This document shows, piece by piece, positions 55,093-64,000 of a DNA stretch of 64,000 nt. Location of the stretch: the NCBI GenBank assembly GCA_902603475.1, contig CACKUZ010000001.1, positions 18,726 to 82,725 on the forward strand, given 5' to 3'. The notes under the pieces were generated by a model. The model saw only the letters and a program-made list of their open reading frames with translations, did not search any database and was not told the DNA's origin. The stretch is from an uncultured Pelagibacteraceae bacterium. Its GTDB lineage: Bacteria; Pseudomonadota; Alphaproteobacteria; Pelagibacterales; Pelagibacteraceae. The position numbers and the translations under genes are program-made. Position 1 is the first letter of the stretch; each line of letters opens with the position of its first letter.

Positions 55093-55195
55093 TTTTAGAC
55101 AATATCAGATAGAGTAGGTTGTATGTATCACTTTATCGTTGAATATAGTTAGTTTTTCACAGGGTTGAATAATGGGGATAACTTAATCTAAAGGT

Positions 55196-55669
55196 TTAAT
55201 TAAACCATCTAAAACCTTCATACATAGCAATTCCATAAATTGAGTGTCTGATTAGAAACATAATTGATGTTTTAATGGGTATTCCAGTCTTATTTGCAAA
55301 CACTCCCTGTCCAGTAAATGGTAGAAATATCAGTAATGGAGCTAGTGTTGTTAGAGCTCCAAAAATAAAGCCTGAAAAATATGTCATTTTTAGGCCTACC
55401 ATTAAAAAACAAAAATAATAGATTACAGCCCAACAAAGCGATACATAATAGTGAAAAATCCAACCAAGTAAGACCTCATACTTAAAATTGGGCATTTGTG
55501 CAATATTTGGGTTATAAAAAGTAGCATTTTTTAGCATATAATAGGTCCATCTTCCAACAATTCCCCAGGATGGTTCAGGTATACCAATCAATTTGAGTAA
55601 ATAACCCAGAATATCAAGAATTATGCACGAAAATATTCCAGCAACTAAAATACTAATTATATCTAACAA
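55196..55669 (-). CDS. DUF2938-like integral membrane protein
   Basis: 157 aa, TM-rich; PEPSWGIVGRWTYYM and HSIYGIAMYEGFRW; TTG start. Confidence 0.6.
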   Translation of the reverse strand: MLDIISILVAGIFSCIILDILGYLLKLIGIPEPSWGIVGRWTYYMLKNATFYNPNIAQMPNFKYEVLLGWIFHYYVSLCWAVIYYFCFLMVGLKMTYFSGFIFGALTTLAPLLIFLPFTGQGVFANKTGIPIKTSIMFLIRHSIYGIAMYEGFRWFN

Positions 55670-55675
55670 ATAACC

Positions 55676-55840
55676 TCAAAACATTAATAAAAATAGTAAA
55701 ACAAATATGCTTATAAAAAATATGCCAAAAATAACCATTAATATTCGATTTTTTGTTTGTTCTTTTAATTTTGGCCAATAATTCATGATAAGGAATGTTC
55801 CAATCACAACAATTAATCCAATTATTACATATTTAGGCAT
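55676..55840 (-). CDS. Small (54 aa) predicted membrane protein
   Basis: Hand translation MPKYVIIGLIVVIGTFLIMNYWPKLKEQTKNRILMVIFGIFFISIFVLLFLLMF*; two hydrophobic segments; ends 6 nt before the DUF2938-like start; below the ORF-track size cutoff. Confidence 0.6.
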   Translation of the reverse strand: MPKYVIIGLIVVIGTFLIMNYWPKLKEQTKNRILMVIFGIFFISIFVLLFLLMF

Positions 55841-55925
55841 AAATATTCTTCTACATTAAATGCTTGACTTGTTAAATGAGTTATATTATTACTAGTGATA
55901 ATTAATTGTTATCAATAGTGATTAA

Positions 55926-56879
55926 ATGAATGAACTAACAACAGACCTAAAATTGCTTCATGAGGCAACTGTAAATAACCTCAAAAGTTCTAAAGCAAAT
56001 AACACGTTAAGAGCTTATAAATCAGACTTTAGAGATTTTGGAGCTTTTTGCATTAAGCATGGTTTTAACTCTTTACCTTCAGAACCTAAAATAGTTTCTT
56101 TATATATTACTCACCTTTCTAAAAATTCAAAAATAAGCACATTAAGAAGAAGGTTAGTATCAATTAGCATGGTTCATAAACTTAAAGGTCATTATCTCGA
56201 TACAAAACATCCAATCATTGTCGAAAACTTAATGGGAATAAGAAGAGTAAAAGGAAGTATTCAAAAAGGTAAAAAACCATTATTAATCAGTCATTTAAAA
56301 TCAATAATTAATGTAATAAATGAACAAAATATTGAGTATATTAAAAAGTGTAGAGATAAATCAATAATCTTAATCGGCTTTGGAGGTGGATTTAGACGAA
56401 CAGAACTAATTTCAATAGATCATGAAGATTTAGAATTTGTAACTGAGGGGCTCAAAATCACTATAAAAAAATCAAAAACTGATCAATTCGGTGAAGGGAT
56501 GATTAAAGGACTACCCTACTTTAATAATGAAACTTATTGCCCAATTGTAAATCTTAAAAAATGGTTAGAAGTTTCTAAAATTAAATATGGACCAATTTTT
56601 AGAAGATTTTCTAAAGGTTCATCATTAACTGACAAAAGATTAACAGATCAATCAGTAGTTTTATTAATGAAAAAATACTTAAATTTAGCAGGTATAGAAA
56701 ATAGAAACTTTGCTGGTCATAGTCTTAGATCTGGTTTTGCTACAGTTGCAGCAGAAGCTGGCGCGGATGAAAGAAGTATTATGGCAATGACTGGTCATAA
56801 GACAACACAAATGGTAAGAAGGTACATAAGAGAAGCAAATATCTTTAAAAATAACGCTTTAAACAAGATAAAAATTTGA
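55926..56879 (+). CDS. Tyrosine recombinase / phage-type integrase
   Basis: Catalytic set R (GFRRTEL), K (KKSKTDQ), HSLRSGF, GHKTTQMVRRYIRE; N-terminal core-binding domain. Confidence 0.93.
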   Translation: MNELTTDLKLLHEATVNNLKSSKANNTLRAYKSDFRDFGAFCIKHGFNSLPSEPKIVSLYITHLSKNSKISTLRRRLVSISMVHKLKGHYLDTKHPIIVENLMGIRRVKGSIQKGKKPLLISHLKSIINVINEQNIEYIKKCRDKSIILIGFGGGFRRTELISIDHEDLEFVTEGLKITIKKSKTDQFGEGMIKGLPYFNNETYCPIVNLKKWLEVSKIKYGPIFRRFSKGSSLTDKRLTDQSVVLLMKKYLNLAGIENRNFAGHSLRSGFATVAAEAGADERSIMAMTGHKTTQMVRRYIREANIFKNNALNKIKI

Positions 56880-57583
56880 TCAATCTAATTAAAAAACTTT
56901 ATTACGAAAAATATACTAAAAAATCTTACTCAATAAGCAATGTTGATTTAATTATTGATAGACTGTTTTCAAAAGTTAAAAAAGGTTGCTTTATAGACCT
57001 GGGATGTAATCACCCTATAAAGTTTAATAATACATATTTACTTTATAAAAGAGGCTGGAGAGGAATAAATATTGATTTAGATAAAGAGTCTATAGATGAA
57101 TTTAATAAAATTCGAGATAAGGATTATAATGTTCAATCACTAATTTCAACAAATATAGGTGAAGAGAAAGAAATTTATTATTATCATTCAAGGTCTGCAA
57201 TAAATACTCTTAGTAGCGAACTGCTAGAACAAAGAAAAACTAAAAAGGATAGTATAAAAATATTAAAAGAAAAAACAAACACCCTAGAAAATATTATTGA
57301 AAAATCTCCATTTAAAAATCAAAAAATAAATTTATTATCTATAGATATTGAAAACCATGAATATGAAGCATTGAAAAATTTTAATTTTTCAAAATTTAGA
57401 ATTGATGTAATTGTGATTGAAATTCATGATTTAAGTCAAAAAAAACTAGAAATTTACAATCAGTCATTAGATTTTGTAATAAATTCTAATATATACAAAT
57501 TACTTACTAATAATGGTTATAAATTAATTAATTGGGTAAATTCAGATTTTGTATTTGTTTTAGAAGATTTAAATTTAAATTAA
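56876..57583 (+). CDS. FkbM-family methyltransferase
   Basis: GCFIDLGCNHPIKFNNTYLLYKRGWRGINID; LLSIDIENHEYEALKNF; TTG start overlapping the integrase stop. Confidence 0.85.
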   Translation: MINLIKKLYYEKYTKKSYSISNVDLIIDRLFSKVKKGCFIDLGCNHPIKFNNTYLLYKRGWRGINIDLDKESIDEFNKIRDKDYNVQSLISTNIGEEKEIYYYHSRSAINTLSSELLEQRKTKKDSIKILKEKTNTLENIIEKSPFKNQKINLLSIDIENHEYEALKNFNFSKFRIDVIVIEIHDLSQKKLEIYNQSLDFVINSNIYKLLTNNGYKLINWVNSDFVFVLEDLNLN

Positions 57584-58570
57584 ATTTAAAATATCTTTAG
57601 CAACATTTTGAAAATTTGATCGGTAAAGTAAAGTATGGTTAGTAAAATGATAGGTCCAATTACGAAAAAGTTGATCTTCACTATTGTCTATAATATCAAT
57701 TAGAACTTTATCATACATGTTAGTTAAATGTGATGATGCCCCATGACATGTTACAACAATTTTTGATTTTGAAATTAAATATTCTAAATTAAAAATATTA
57801 ATTTTATCAACTAAAAATATTGAAAAATTTTGATTTTTATATTGATAAATATTTGTACTTACTTTGTGGTATTTTGACTTTAAATCTAATATTAAATGGT
57901 TCTCTTTTAAGCCAGTAGATAATATCAAGTGACATTTACTTTTGATTAAAAATTTTTCTAAAAAAGATTGTAAATTACCTATATTTGGTTGAATATTTTG
58001 ATATGTTTTAATGTAATGATCGTGAATCCATTTCTCGTCAAAATGAAATAAATTAAAATTATTAACTTCGTTAACAATACTTAAAATTTTCTGATCAGGA
58101 TTAATGTTTATATTTCTATACTTTGCCAATGTTATATTTAATTTAATTTTAAGATATGATGAAATTAATTTCAATTCGTTTATTTTATTTGTATTTCTAG
58201 GAGAATAAAAAATTTTATTAAAAAAAATATTTAAATATTTTTTATAGTTTTTCTTATTTGTTAATAAAATTTTATCATTACTTTTTAACAGTATGGAACT
58301 GATAATTGATTTATTTTTACCATCTAAGACGATAGTTTTATCATATCTTGACCTAATTATATTTAGGTAAAATTTTAAACGTTTAAAAAAATTAGACGGT
58401 ATTATAATTGCTTCATCAACAATGTCTGAGTTTTTAATGTAATTATAATTTTTGTTAGAACATATTACAGTGATATGGTTAGACTTATTATTTTTCTTTA
58501 TATTATTAATTAATATAGAAGACAAAAGAAAGTCGCCTATCCTGTCATATCTAAATATAATTATTTTCAT
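57575..58570 (-). CDS. GT9-family (heptosyltransferase-like) glycosyltransferase
   Basis: MKIIIFRYDRIGDFLLSSILINNIKK; VVTCHGASSHLTNMYDKVLIDII. Confidence 0.8.
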   Translation of the reverse strand: MKIIIFRYDRIGDFLLSSILINNIKKNNKSNHITVICSNKNYNYIKNSDIVDEAIIIPSNFFKRLKFYLNIIRSRYDKTIVLDGKNKSIISSILLKSNDKILLTNKKNYKKYLNIFFNKIFYSPRNTNKINELKLISSYLKIKLNITLAKYRNININPDQKILSIVNEVNNFNLFHFDEKWIHDHYIKTYQNIQPNIGNLQSFLEKFLIKSKCHLILSTGLKENHLILDLKSKYHKVSTNIYQYKNQNFSIFLVDKINIFNLEYLISKSKIVVTCHGASSHLTNMYDKVLIDIIDNSEDQLFRNWTYHFTNHTLLYRSNFQNVAKDILNLI

Positions 58571-59469
58571 TAACTAAAATATTTTAATGCAAAGTATACA
58601 GTTATTGGAACTGTTACCAAAGACATGATAGTAGAAACAACAATTGTACTTGAAATATTGTCTACTATTTCTTTAGGTGAATACATAGAAGCAATCAAAT
58701 AACAAAGTATAGCACTTGGCATTGATGACTGTATTAATAGAACGCCTGCAGCAAAACCTGATAGATTAAAAAATGAAATTAGAGAAAAACCAATTAATGG
58801 TCCAATTATAACTCTTCCAGTAGATGTAATTAAAGCATCTTTAAAAGAGAATACTTTCATTTGAGTTAGAGAGACACCTAGAGACATTAAAATCATCACT
58901 ATCATGCCATAAGCAAGCAGCATCACAGTATTCAAAACAAATTGTGGCAATGGAATTTCTTGGTATAAAAATAATATAGTACCAATTATTGCATAAAATG
59001 AGGGACTTTTTACTATTACATTTAAATCAAATTGTCTTTTTGCTAAAAAAATATTTAAAGTAAAATGAAGAAGTACAACCAATGATGATATAGCTGCAGC
59101 AATGCCCATTCCTAATTTACCATATGCAAATAAGCATATTGGAATACCCATATTGCCTGTATTAGGTAAAAAAAATGTGGGCAATTCTCTTAAGTAATCT
59201 TTTTTCATTAAAATTAAAAAAGCTAGACCAACAATTAAAAAGGAGAATAAAAGAATTAATGCATATAAAAAATACTCAGAGAACATTGAAAAAGTTACAC
59301 CACTCGCTGATATAGAGAATATTACTATAGAGGGTGTTCCAAAATTAGCAGAATAAGTGGTTATAAATGATGTATCAAAATTTGGATTTTTTTTTCCTAA
59401 AAAATATCCAATACCAACTATAAAAAAAACTGGAAAAAGAACTTCAAATAATTTTATATAAAGTTCCAT
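58570..59469 (-). CDS. AEC-family (auxin efflux carrier-like) transporter
   Basis: ~10 TM; PNTGNMGIPICLFAYGKLGM; SSMPSAILCYLIASMY. Confidence 0.9.
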   Translation of the reverse strand: MELYIKLFEVLFPVFFIVGIGYFLGKKNPNFDTSFITTYSANFGTPSIVIFSISASGVTFSMFSEYFLYALILLFSFLIVGLAFLILMKKDYLRELPTFFLPNTGNMGIPICLFAYGKLGMGIAAAISSLVVLLHFTLNIFLAKRQFDLNVIVKSPSFYAIIGTILFLYQEIPLPQFVLNTVMLLAYGMIVMILMSLGVSLTQMKVFSFKDALITSTGRVIIGPLIGFSLISFFNLSGFAAGVLLIQSSMPSAILCYLIASMYSPKEIVDNISSTIVVSTIMSLVTVPITVYFALKYFS

Positions 59470-60758
59470 TAAAATAATCGAATAAGAACAGGATTTTTAA
59501 TAATATTTTTATTTGATTTAAATGACTTAACGCATCTTTGTGCGTCTAACTCATTTGCATTATGTGTTATAAGAACAATCGAAGCTGTCTTACTTTTATG
59601 ATCAGGTATTTGTATTAATCTCTGAATTGAAATTTTATATTTTGCAAGAATCTTTGTTATTGAAGATAGAACCCCTGGTTTATCTTTAACTTCTAATCTT
59701 ACATACAAAGAATTTGATGAATTATCTTTATTAAATACTTTAGGTTTTAATCTTTTATTTTTGGATATACCAAAGGGATATTTTATATTTCCTCTCAGTA
59801 TAGATAATAGGTCAGACATCAATGCAGATGATGTTGGTCCTGGTCCAGCCCCAGCTCCTTGTAATACAGACTCTCCAATAGGTGTACCATTTAATATCAC
59901 TGCATTCATTACACCATCTACATTTCCTATGTAAGAATCTTTTTTAACTAAACATGGATGAACTCTCTCAAAAATACTATTATTTATAATATCAGTAATA
60001 CCTAATAATTTTATTCTAAAATCTAACTGATCAGCAATTTTAATATCTCTATACTCAATGTTTTCAATACCTTCCATTAAACATTCAGATTTTGAAATTT
60101 TCTTATTGAAAGCTAGTGATGTCAAAATCTTTATTTTAGCTAACGCATCATAACCGTTAAGATCTAATTTTGGATTACCAGGTTCAGCGTAACCTAGTTT
60201 TTGTGCCATCTTCAAAACATTTTTGAAACTATCTTTGGTTCTCTCCATTTCTGACATAATATAGTTGCAAGTACCGTTAAGAATGCCATAAACTTTTGTG
60301 ATTTTGTTTGTTGCCAAACCTTCTTTAATTGTTCTTACAATTGGAATGCCACCTGCAACAGATGCTTCAAATTCTAAATTAACTTTATTTTTCTCTGCTA
60401 ATTCTCCCAGTTTATCACCATGTTTGGAAATTAACGCTTTATTTGGAGTAATTACATGAATTTTATTTTTTAGAGCTGTTTCAACAATTTTTTTTGATAT
60501 ACCATCTGATAAACCTATAGCTTCGATTACTATATCTAGGTTTTTAATCTTCAAAATATCTAGAGGATTTGAAAAAAAAACTTTTTTATTTATTTTAAAT
60601 TTTCTTTTCTTATTTTTATTTTTAGCTGATATAGCTATAACTTTAATCCTCTTTCCAGTTTTAGTTTCAATGTCTTTTTTTTTTGTATTTAACTCATTTA
60701 AAAGATATGAACCAATTTGACCAAGTCCAATAACAGCAATATTTATATTTTTATTCAT
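59469..60758 (-). CDS. hom: Homoserine dehydrogenase
   Basis: IAVIGLGQIGSYLL; ASVAGGIPIVRTIKEGL; ILNGTCNYIMSEM; C-terminal ACT domain. Confidence 0.97.
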   Translation of the reverse strand: MNKNINIAVIGLGQIGSYLLNELNTKKKDIETKTGKRIKVIAISAKNKNKKRKFKINKKVFFSNPLDILKIKNLDIVIEAIGLSDGISKKIVETALKNKIHVITPNKALISKHGDKLGELAEKNKVNLEFEASVAGGIPIVRTIKEGLATNKITKVYGILNGTCNYIMSEMERTKDSFKNVLKMAQKLGYAEPGNPKLDLNGYDALAKIKILTSLAFNKKISKSECLMEGIENIEYRDIKIADQLDFRIKLLGITDIINNSIFERVHPCLVKKDSYIGNVDGVMNAVILNGTPIGESVLQGAGAGPGPTSSALMSDLLSILRGNIKYPFGISKNKRLKPKVFNKDNSSNSLYVRLEVKDKPGVLSSITKILAKYKISIQRLIQIPDHKSKTASIVLITHNANELDAQRCVKSFKSNKNIIKNPVLIRLF

Positions 60759-60762
60759 TAAA

Positions 60763-60969
60763 TTAATCTAATTTTGGAAAGTCGCTAATATTACCATATT
60801 TAATAACATTTTTTTTAAATTCTTCAAAAGATGTTTCATTTTCGAAATTTAATTTTGAGATATCGCTGTTAGTGCTTTCCTCCTCAATATTCCACATAGA
60901 AACGGGATGATTGAGTGAACAATGTGATAATGATAATATTAATAAAATTATAAAAGTATATTTAGACAT
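60763..60969 (-). CDS. Small putative lipoprotein
   Basis: 68 aa; signal peptide with lipobox-like LSLSHC; overlaps argC end by 8 nt. Confidence 0.55.
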   Translation of the reverse strand: MSKYTFIILLILSLSHCSLNHPVSMWNIEEESTNSDISKLNFENETSFEEFKKNVIKYGNISDFPKLD

Positions 60970-61987
60970 TTAAACCTTCACTCTGATTAAAATCGTAATA
61001 ATTATTCATATTTTGTACAGCTTGTCCTCCACCACCTTTAATCAAATTATCAATTACAGACAATATTATTATTTTATCTTTATATTTGCTTTTACATACA
61101 GAAATTAAGCAATTATTAGTATTGATCACATCGTTTGTGCTCAAGAATGTATTTATTTTACTAATTTTAATAAATTTTTGATTCTTATATTGGACATTAA
61201 GAACTTTAATAATTTTGTTAATGTTAATACCCTTTTTTAAATCAATATAAATTGTACTTAAAATACCTCTAAACATTGGTGTAAGATGAGGTGTAAAATG
61301 AAATTTATTTTTTTTTCCAGTTTTGTGATCAAGCTCTTGTTGAATTTCTGAATTATGTCTATGATTTGCTAATCCATATGCACTTAAAGACTCATATAAA
61401 TTTTTATCCTTATATTTTTTATGCACTCCTCTACCTGCTCCAGAATAACCAGATTTTGAGTCAATAATAATTGTTTGATTATTAATTAGGTTTTTTTTTA
61501 TTAAAGGGATTAATGGAATTAATACAGATGTAGGATAGCATCCAGGACAAGATACAATTTGAAATTTTTTAATTAATTGACCACTAATTTCGGGTATAGA
61601 GTAAATACTTTTTTTAATTTGATTTAATGCTTTGTGTTTAATTTTATACCATTTTTCATAATCTTTTTTATTATTAAGTCTAAAATCAGCTGCTAAATCT
61701 ATTAGTAAATTTTTTTTATTTAAAAGTTTTGAAATAGATTGTGCCTCACCATTTGGCAATGCTGTAAATATTATATCCACATTTGATAGATATTCTTTTT
61801 TAAATTTTGATATTTTTGGTAATTTATATTTTTTTAATTCTTTTTCGTAAGAATCTATTTTTTTTCCAACAGAAGTACTTCCACACAAATATTTAATATT
61901 TATTTTTTTATGTGTGCAAAGAAGTTTAGTTAGTTGTAATCCTATATAACCAGTTGCACCACATATTAGAACATTTTTCTTGCCCAT
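60962..61987 (-). CDS. argC: N-acetyl-gamma-glutamyl-phosphate reductase
   Basis: VLICGATGYIGLQLTKLL; VSCPGCYPTSVLIPLIPL; SGYSGAGRG. Confidence 0.96.
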   Translation of the reverse strand: MGKKNVLICGATGYIGLQLTKLLCTHKKINIKYLCGSTSVGKKIDSYEKELKKYKLPKISKFKKEYLSNVDIIFTALPNGEAQSISKLLNKKNLLIDLAADFRLNNKKDYEKWYKIKHKALNQIKKSIYSIPEISGQLIKKFQIVSCPGCYPTSVLIPLIPLIKKNLINNQTIIIDSKSGYSGAGRGVHKKYKDKNLYESLSAYGLANHRHNSEIQQELDHKTGKKNKFHFTPHLTPMFRGILSTIYIDLKKGININKIIKVLNVQYKNQKFIKISKINTFLSTNDVINTNNCLISVCKSKYKDKIIILSVIDNLIKGGGGQAVQNMNNYYDFNQSEGLNV

Positions 61988-62020
61988 AATTTAATATAAC
62001 AGTTGAAATTTAAAAAGAAA

Positions 62021-62452
62021 TTATCTTTTAGAAAACTGGTAGCTTTTTCTTGCTTTCGCTCTACCTGGTTTTTTTCTCTCTACAGATCTTGAATCTCTTG
62101 TTGTGAGTTTTTCTTTACGCAAAGTTGATTTTAAAGATTCATCAAATTTTAATAATGCTCTTGATATCCCATGAACCAAGGCACCAGCTTGACCTGTTTG
62201 ACCTCCACCTACGACTTTGGATCTAACATCATAATCTGTTGGTTGGTTAATGATTTCAAATGGTCTCAAAATTTGCATTACATGATTAGCCCTTGGAAAA
62301 TAATCATTTAACAATTTTCCATTCACATAAAATTTGCCAGAACCCTTTTTCAGCCAAACCTTAGCAATTGATTTTTTTCTTCTTCCTGTTGCGTATTTAC
62401 TATCTTTAAAGTCTAAATTTATTTTAGGTGAAGATGTTTGAGAAGTTTCCAT
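62021..62452 (-). CDS. rpsI: 30S ribosomal protein S9
   Basis: YATGRRKKSIAKVWLKKGSGKFYVNG; ARKSYQFSKR C-terminus. Confidence 0.98.
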   Translation of the reverse strand: METSQTSSPKINLDFKDSKYATGRRKKSIAKVWLKKGSGKFYVNGKLLNDYFPRANHVMQILRPFEIINQPTDYDVRSKVVGGGQTGQAGALVHGISRALLKFDESLKSTLRKEKLTTRDSRSVERKKPGRAKARKSYQFSKR

Positions 62453-62453
62453 G

Positions 62454-62912
62454 TTAATTTCTTACAATATTTTTTTTATTAAGTTTACCGATTTCAATTA
62501 TTTTTGGATTTTGAGCAGTGTGAGGGTGATCCTCTCCTGAAAAAATTTTTAATTTTGTTAATTGTTTTTTCCCTAGTGCACCTGAGGGCAACATTCTTTT
62601 AACAGCTAACTTTAATACTTCACCTGGTTTTTTTTCACTCAACTTTTCAGGTGTTATTTCTTTAATACCTCCAGGATATCCAGTATGTCTATAATATTTT
62701 TTATTTAGAAATTTATTTCCTGTAAATTTAATTTGGTCTACATTTTTGATTACAACAAAATCTCCGTGATCCATGTGAGGAGTATATGTTGTTTTATTCT
62801 TCCCTCTTATAATTTTCGATACAACTGTTGCTAGTCTTCCAACAACTGCACCTTTTGCATCTATTTCAAACCACTCGCTATTTATCTCATCTTTTTTAAC
62901 AAACTTTGTCAT
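62454..62912 (-). CDS. rplM: 50S ribosomal protein L13
   Basis: EWFEIDAKGAVVGRLATVVSKIIRGKNK; start set to the internal ATG (MTKFVKK). Confidence 0.96.
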   Translation of the reverse strand: MTKFVKKDEINSEWFEIDAKGAVVGRLATVVSKIIRGKNKTTYTPHMDHGDFVVIKNVDQIKFTGNKFLNKKYYRHTGYPGGIKEITPEKLSEKKPGEVLKLAVKRMLPSGALGKKQLTKLKIFSGEDHPHTAQNPKIIEIGKLNKKNIVRN

Positions 62913-63060
62913 GATTGCGGGATTAATACTTATAATTACATATATTGTCAAATTATTATATTTTTACTTGGACTGAATGGTTGATTGAATTATGAGCATT
63001 TATTAGTAATAATAACGTTGATAAAAACGAATTCACTAAATTATAAATTAAAGGAGACTA

Positions 63061-64000
63061 ATGAGTGATAAAAAAAAAGAATTAAAACCAAATACGTATA
63101 AATTTGATACCCTTAGTTTACATGCTGGATATCAACCTCACAAAAATGCTGGCTCAAGACAAGTACCAATATATCAAACCACATCATACCTTTTTGATGA
63201 TGTAGATCACGCAGCTGCTCTATTTAATTTAGAAAGAGGTGGACATATTTATAGTAGAATTTCAAACCCAACTGTTGGCGTATTAGAAGAAAGAGTTGCT
63301 TCACTTGAGGGTGGTACAGCAGCATTAGCTACATCTTCGGGAATGAGCGCAATATTCTTGACAGTAATGACATTATGTGAAGCAGGTGACCATTTAGTTG
63401 TATCATCTCAACTTTATGGAGGCACTGTAAACTTATTTAGATTAACTTTACCTAAATTTGGAATTAAATGTACGTTTGTTAAACCGAGAGATACTGAAGG
63501 ATTTAAAAAAGCAATTCAAAAAAATACCAAAGGTATTTTTGGGGAACTTGTTGGAAATCCAGGTAACGAAATAATGAACATGCCTGAAATTGCTAAAATA
63601 GCTCATGATGCTGGAATTCCATTGATGGTTGATGCAACTTATCAAACTCCTTATTTATGTAAACCTTTTGAACATGGTGCTGATATAGTAATTCATTCAC
63701 TAACTAAGTGGATGGCAGGACATGGATCTTCAATGGCAGGAATATTAGTTGAAGGTGGAAAATTTGACTGGATGCAAAATGATAAATTTCCAACAATGAC
63801 AAAACCTTATGAAGGATATCATGGATTATCTTTCGCTGAAGAATTTGGCCCCACAGCTTTTACAATGAAAGCTAGAGCTGAGGGCATGAGAGACTTTGGT
63901 CCTTGTTTAAGTCCGCAAAATGCATGGAATGTTTTACAAGGCATAGAAACTTTGTCAGTAAGAATGAAAAAACATTGTACTAATGCAGAAGAAATGGTTA
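63061..64000 (+). CDS. metY: O-acetylhomoserine (thiol)-lyase / PLP-dependent Cys/Met metabolism enzyme, truncated at window end
   Basis: DTLSLHAGYQPHKNAGSRQVPIYQTTSYLFDD; IYSRISNPTVGVLEERVASLEGG; HSLTKWMAGHGSSMAG PLP-lysine region; AAGGAG RBS. Confidence 0.93.
   Translation, partial: MSDKKKELKPNTYKFDTLSLHAGYQPHKNAGSRQVPIYQTTSYLFDDVDHAAALFNLERGGHIYSRISNPTVGVLEERVASLEGGTAALATSSGMSAIFLTVMTLCEAGDHLVVSSQLYGGTVNLFRLTLPKFGIKCTFVKPRDTEGFKKAIQKNTKGIFGELVGNPGNEIMNMPEIAKIAHDAGIPLMVDATYQTPYLCKPFEHGADIVIHSLTKWMAGHGSSMAGILVEGGKFDWMQNDKFPTMTKPYEGYHGLSFAEEFGPTAFTMKARAEGMRDFGPCLSPQNAWNVLQGIETLSVRMKKHCTNAEEMV

Noticed and set aside
62913-63060. Definite SAM-V riboswitch call upstream of metY
   Set aside because: Expected from the literature on Pelagibacter metY, but I could not identify the core pseudoknot or a Shine-Dalgarno pairing partner, so it is listed only as a candidate leader.
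1-64000. CRISPR arrays, IS elements, rRNA genes or a prophage
   Set aside because: No repeat-spacer pattern, transposase, rRNA sequence or phage structural gene was seen. Apart from the single integrase and the GIY-YIG protein, no mobile-element genes are evident.

Overview
AT-rich, tightly packed genome segment. Gene content and order fit a SAR11 / Pelagibacter-like alphaproteobacterium (taxonomy is inference). About 1-48.5 kb is conserved core: rplO(partial)-secY-adk-rpsM-rpsK-rpoA-rplQ, rluC-type, lipB, mgtE, panC, galU, ugd, ridA, topA, plsY, pyrC, pyrB, ruvX, gatCAB, trhO, a MATE exporter, a soxBDAG sarcosine-oxidase operon, tRNA-Ser(GCT), slt, dapA, smpB, folK, a short RelA/SpoT, pyrE, pdxJ, acpS, lepB, rnc, recO, hemB, rpiB, glyA, nrdR, ribD-ribE-ribB(A)-ribH-nusB-thiL and hppA. 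About 48.5-58.6 kb is accessory: glycosyltransferases, a GIY-YIG protein, a polysaccharide deacetylase, methyltransferases, an EamA transporter, a short Ogt/MGMT-like protein, a DUF2938-like membrane protein, an intact tyrosine recombinase, an FkbM methyltransferase and a GT9-like protein. The right end returns to core: hom, argC, rpsI, rplM and a truncated metY-like gene. The most notable finding is a GC-rich block (~54905-55092) that fits a minus-strand structured RNA. It has consecutive hairpins, four-nucleotide GNRA loops on three stems, and a long hairpin followed by T7 only 6 nt upstream of the ogt-like start codon. I could not match it to a known RNA family by memory.
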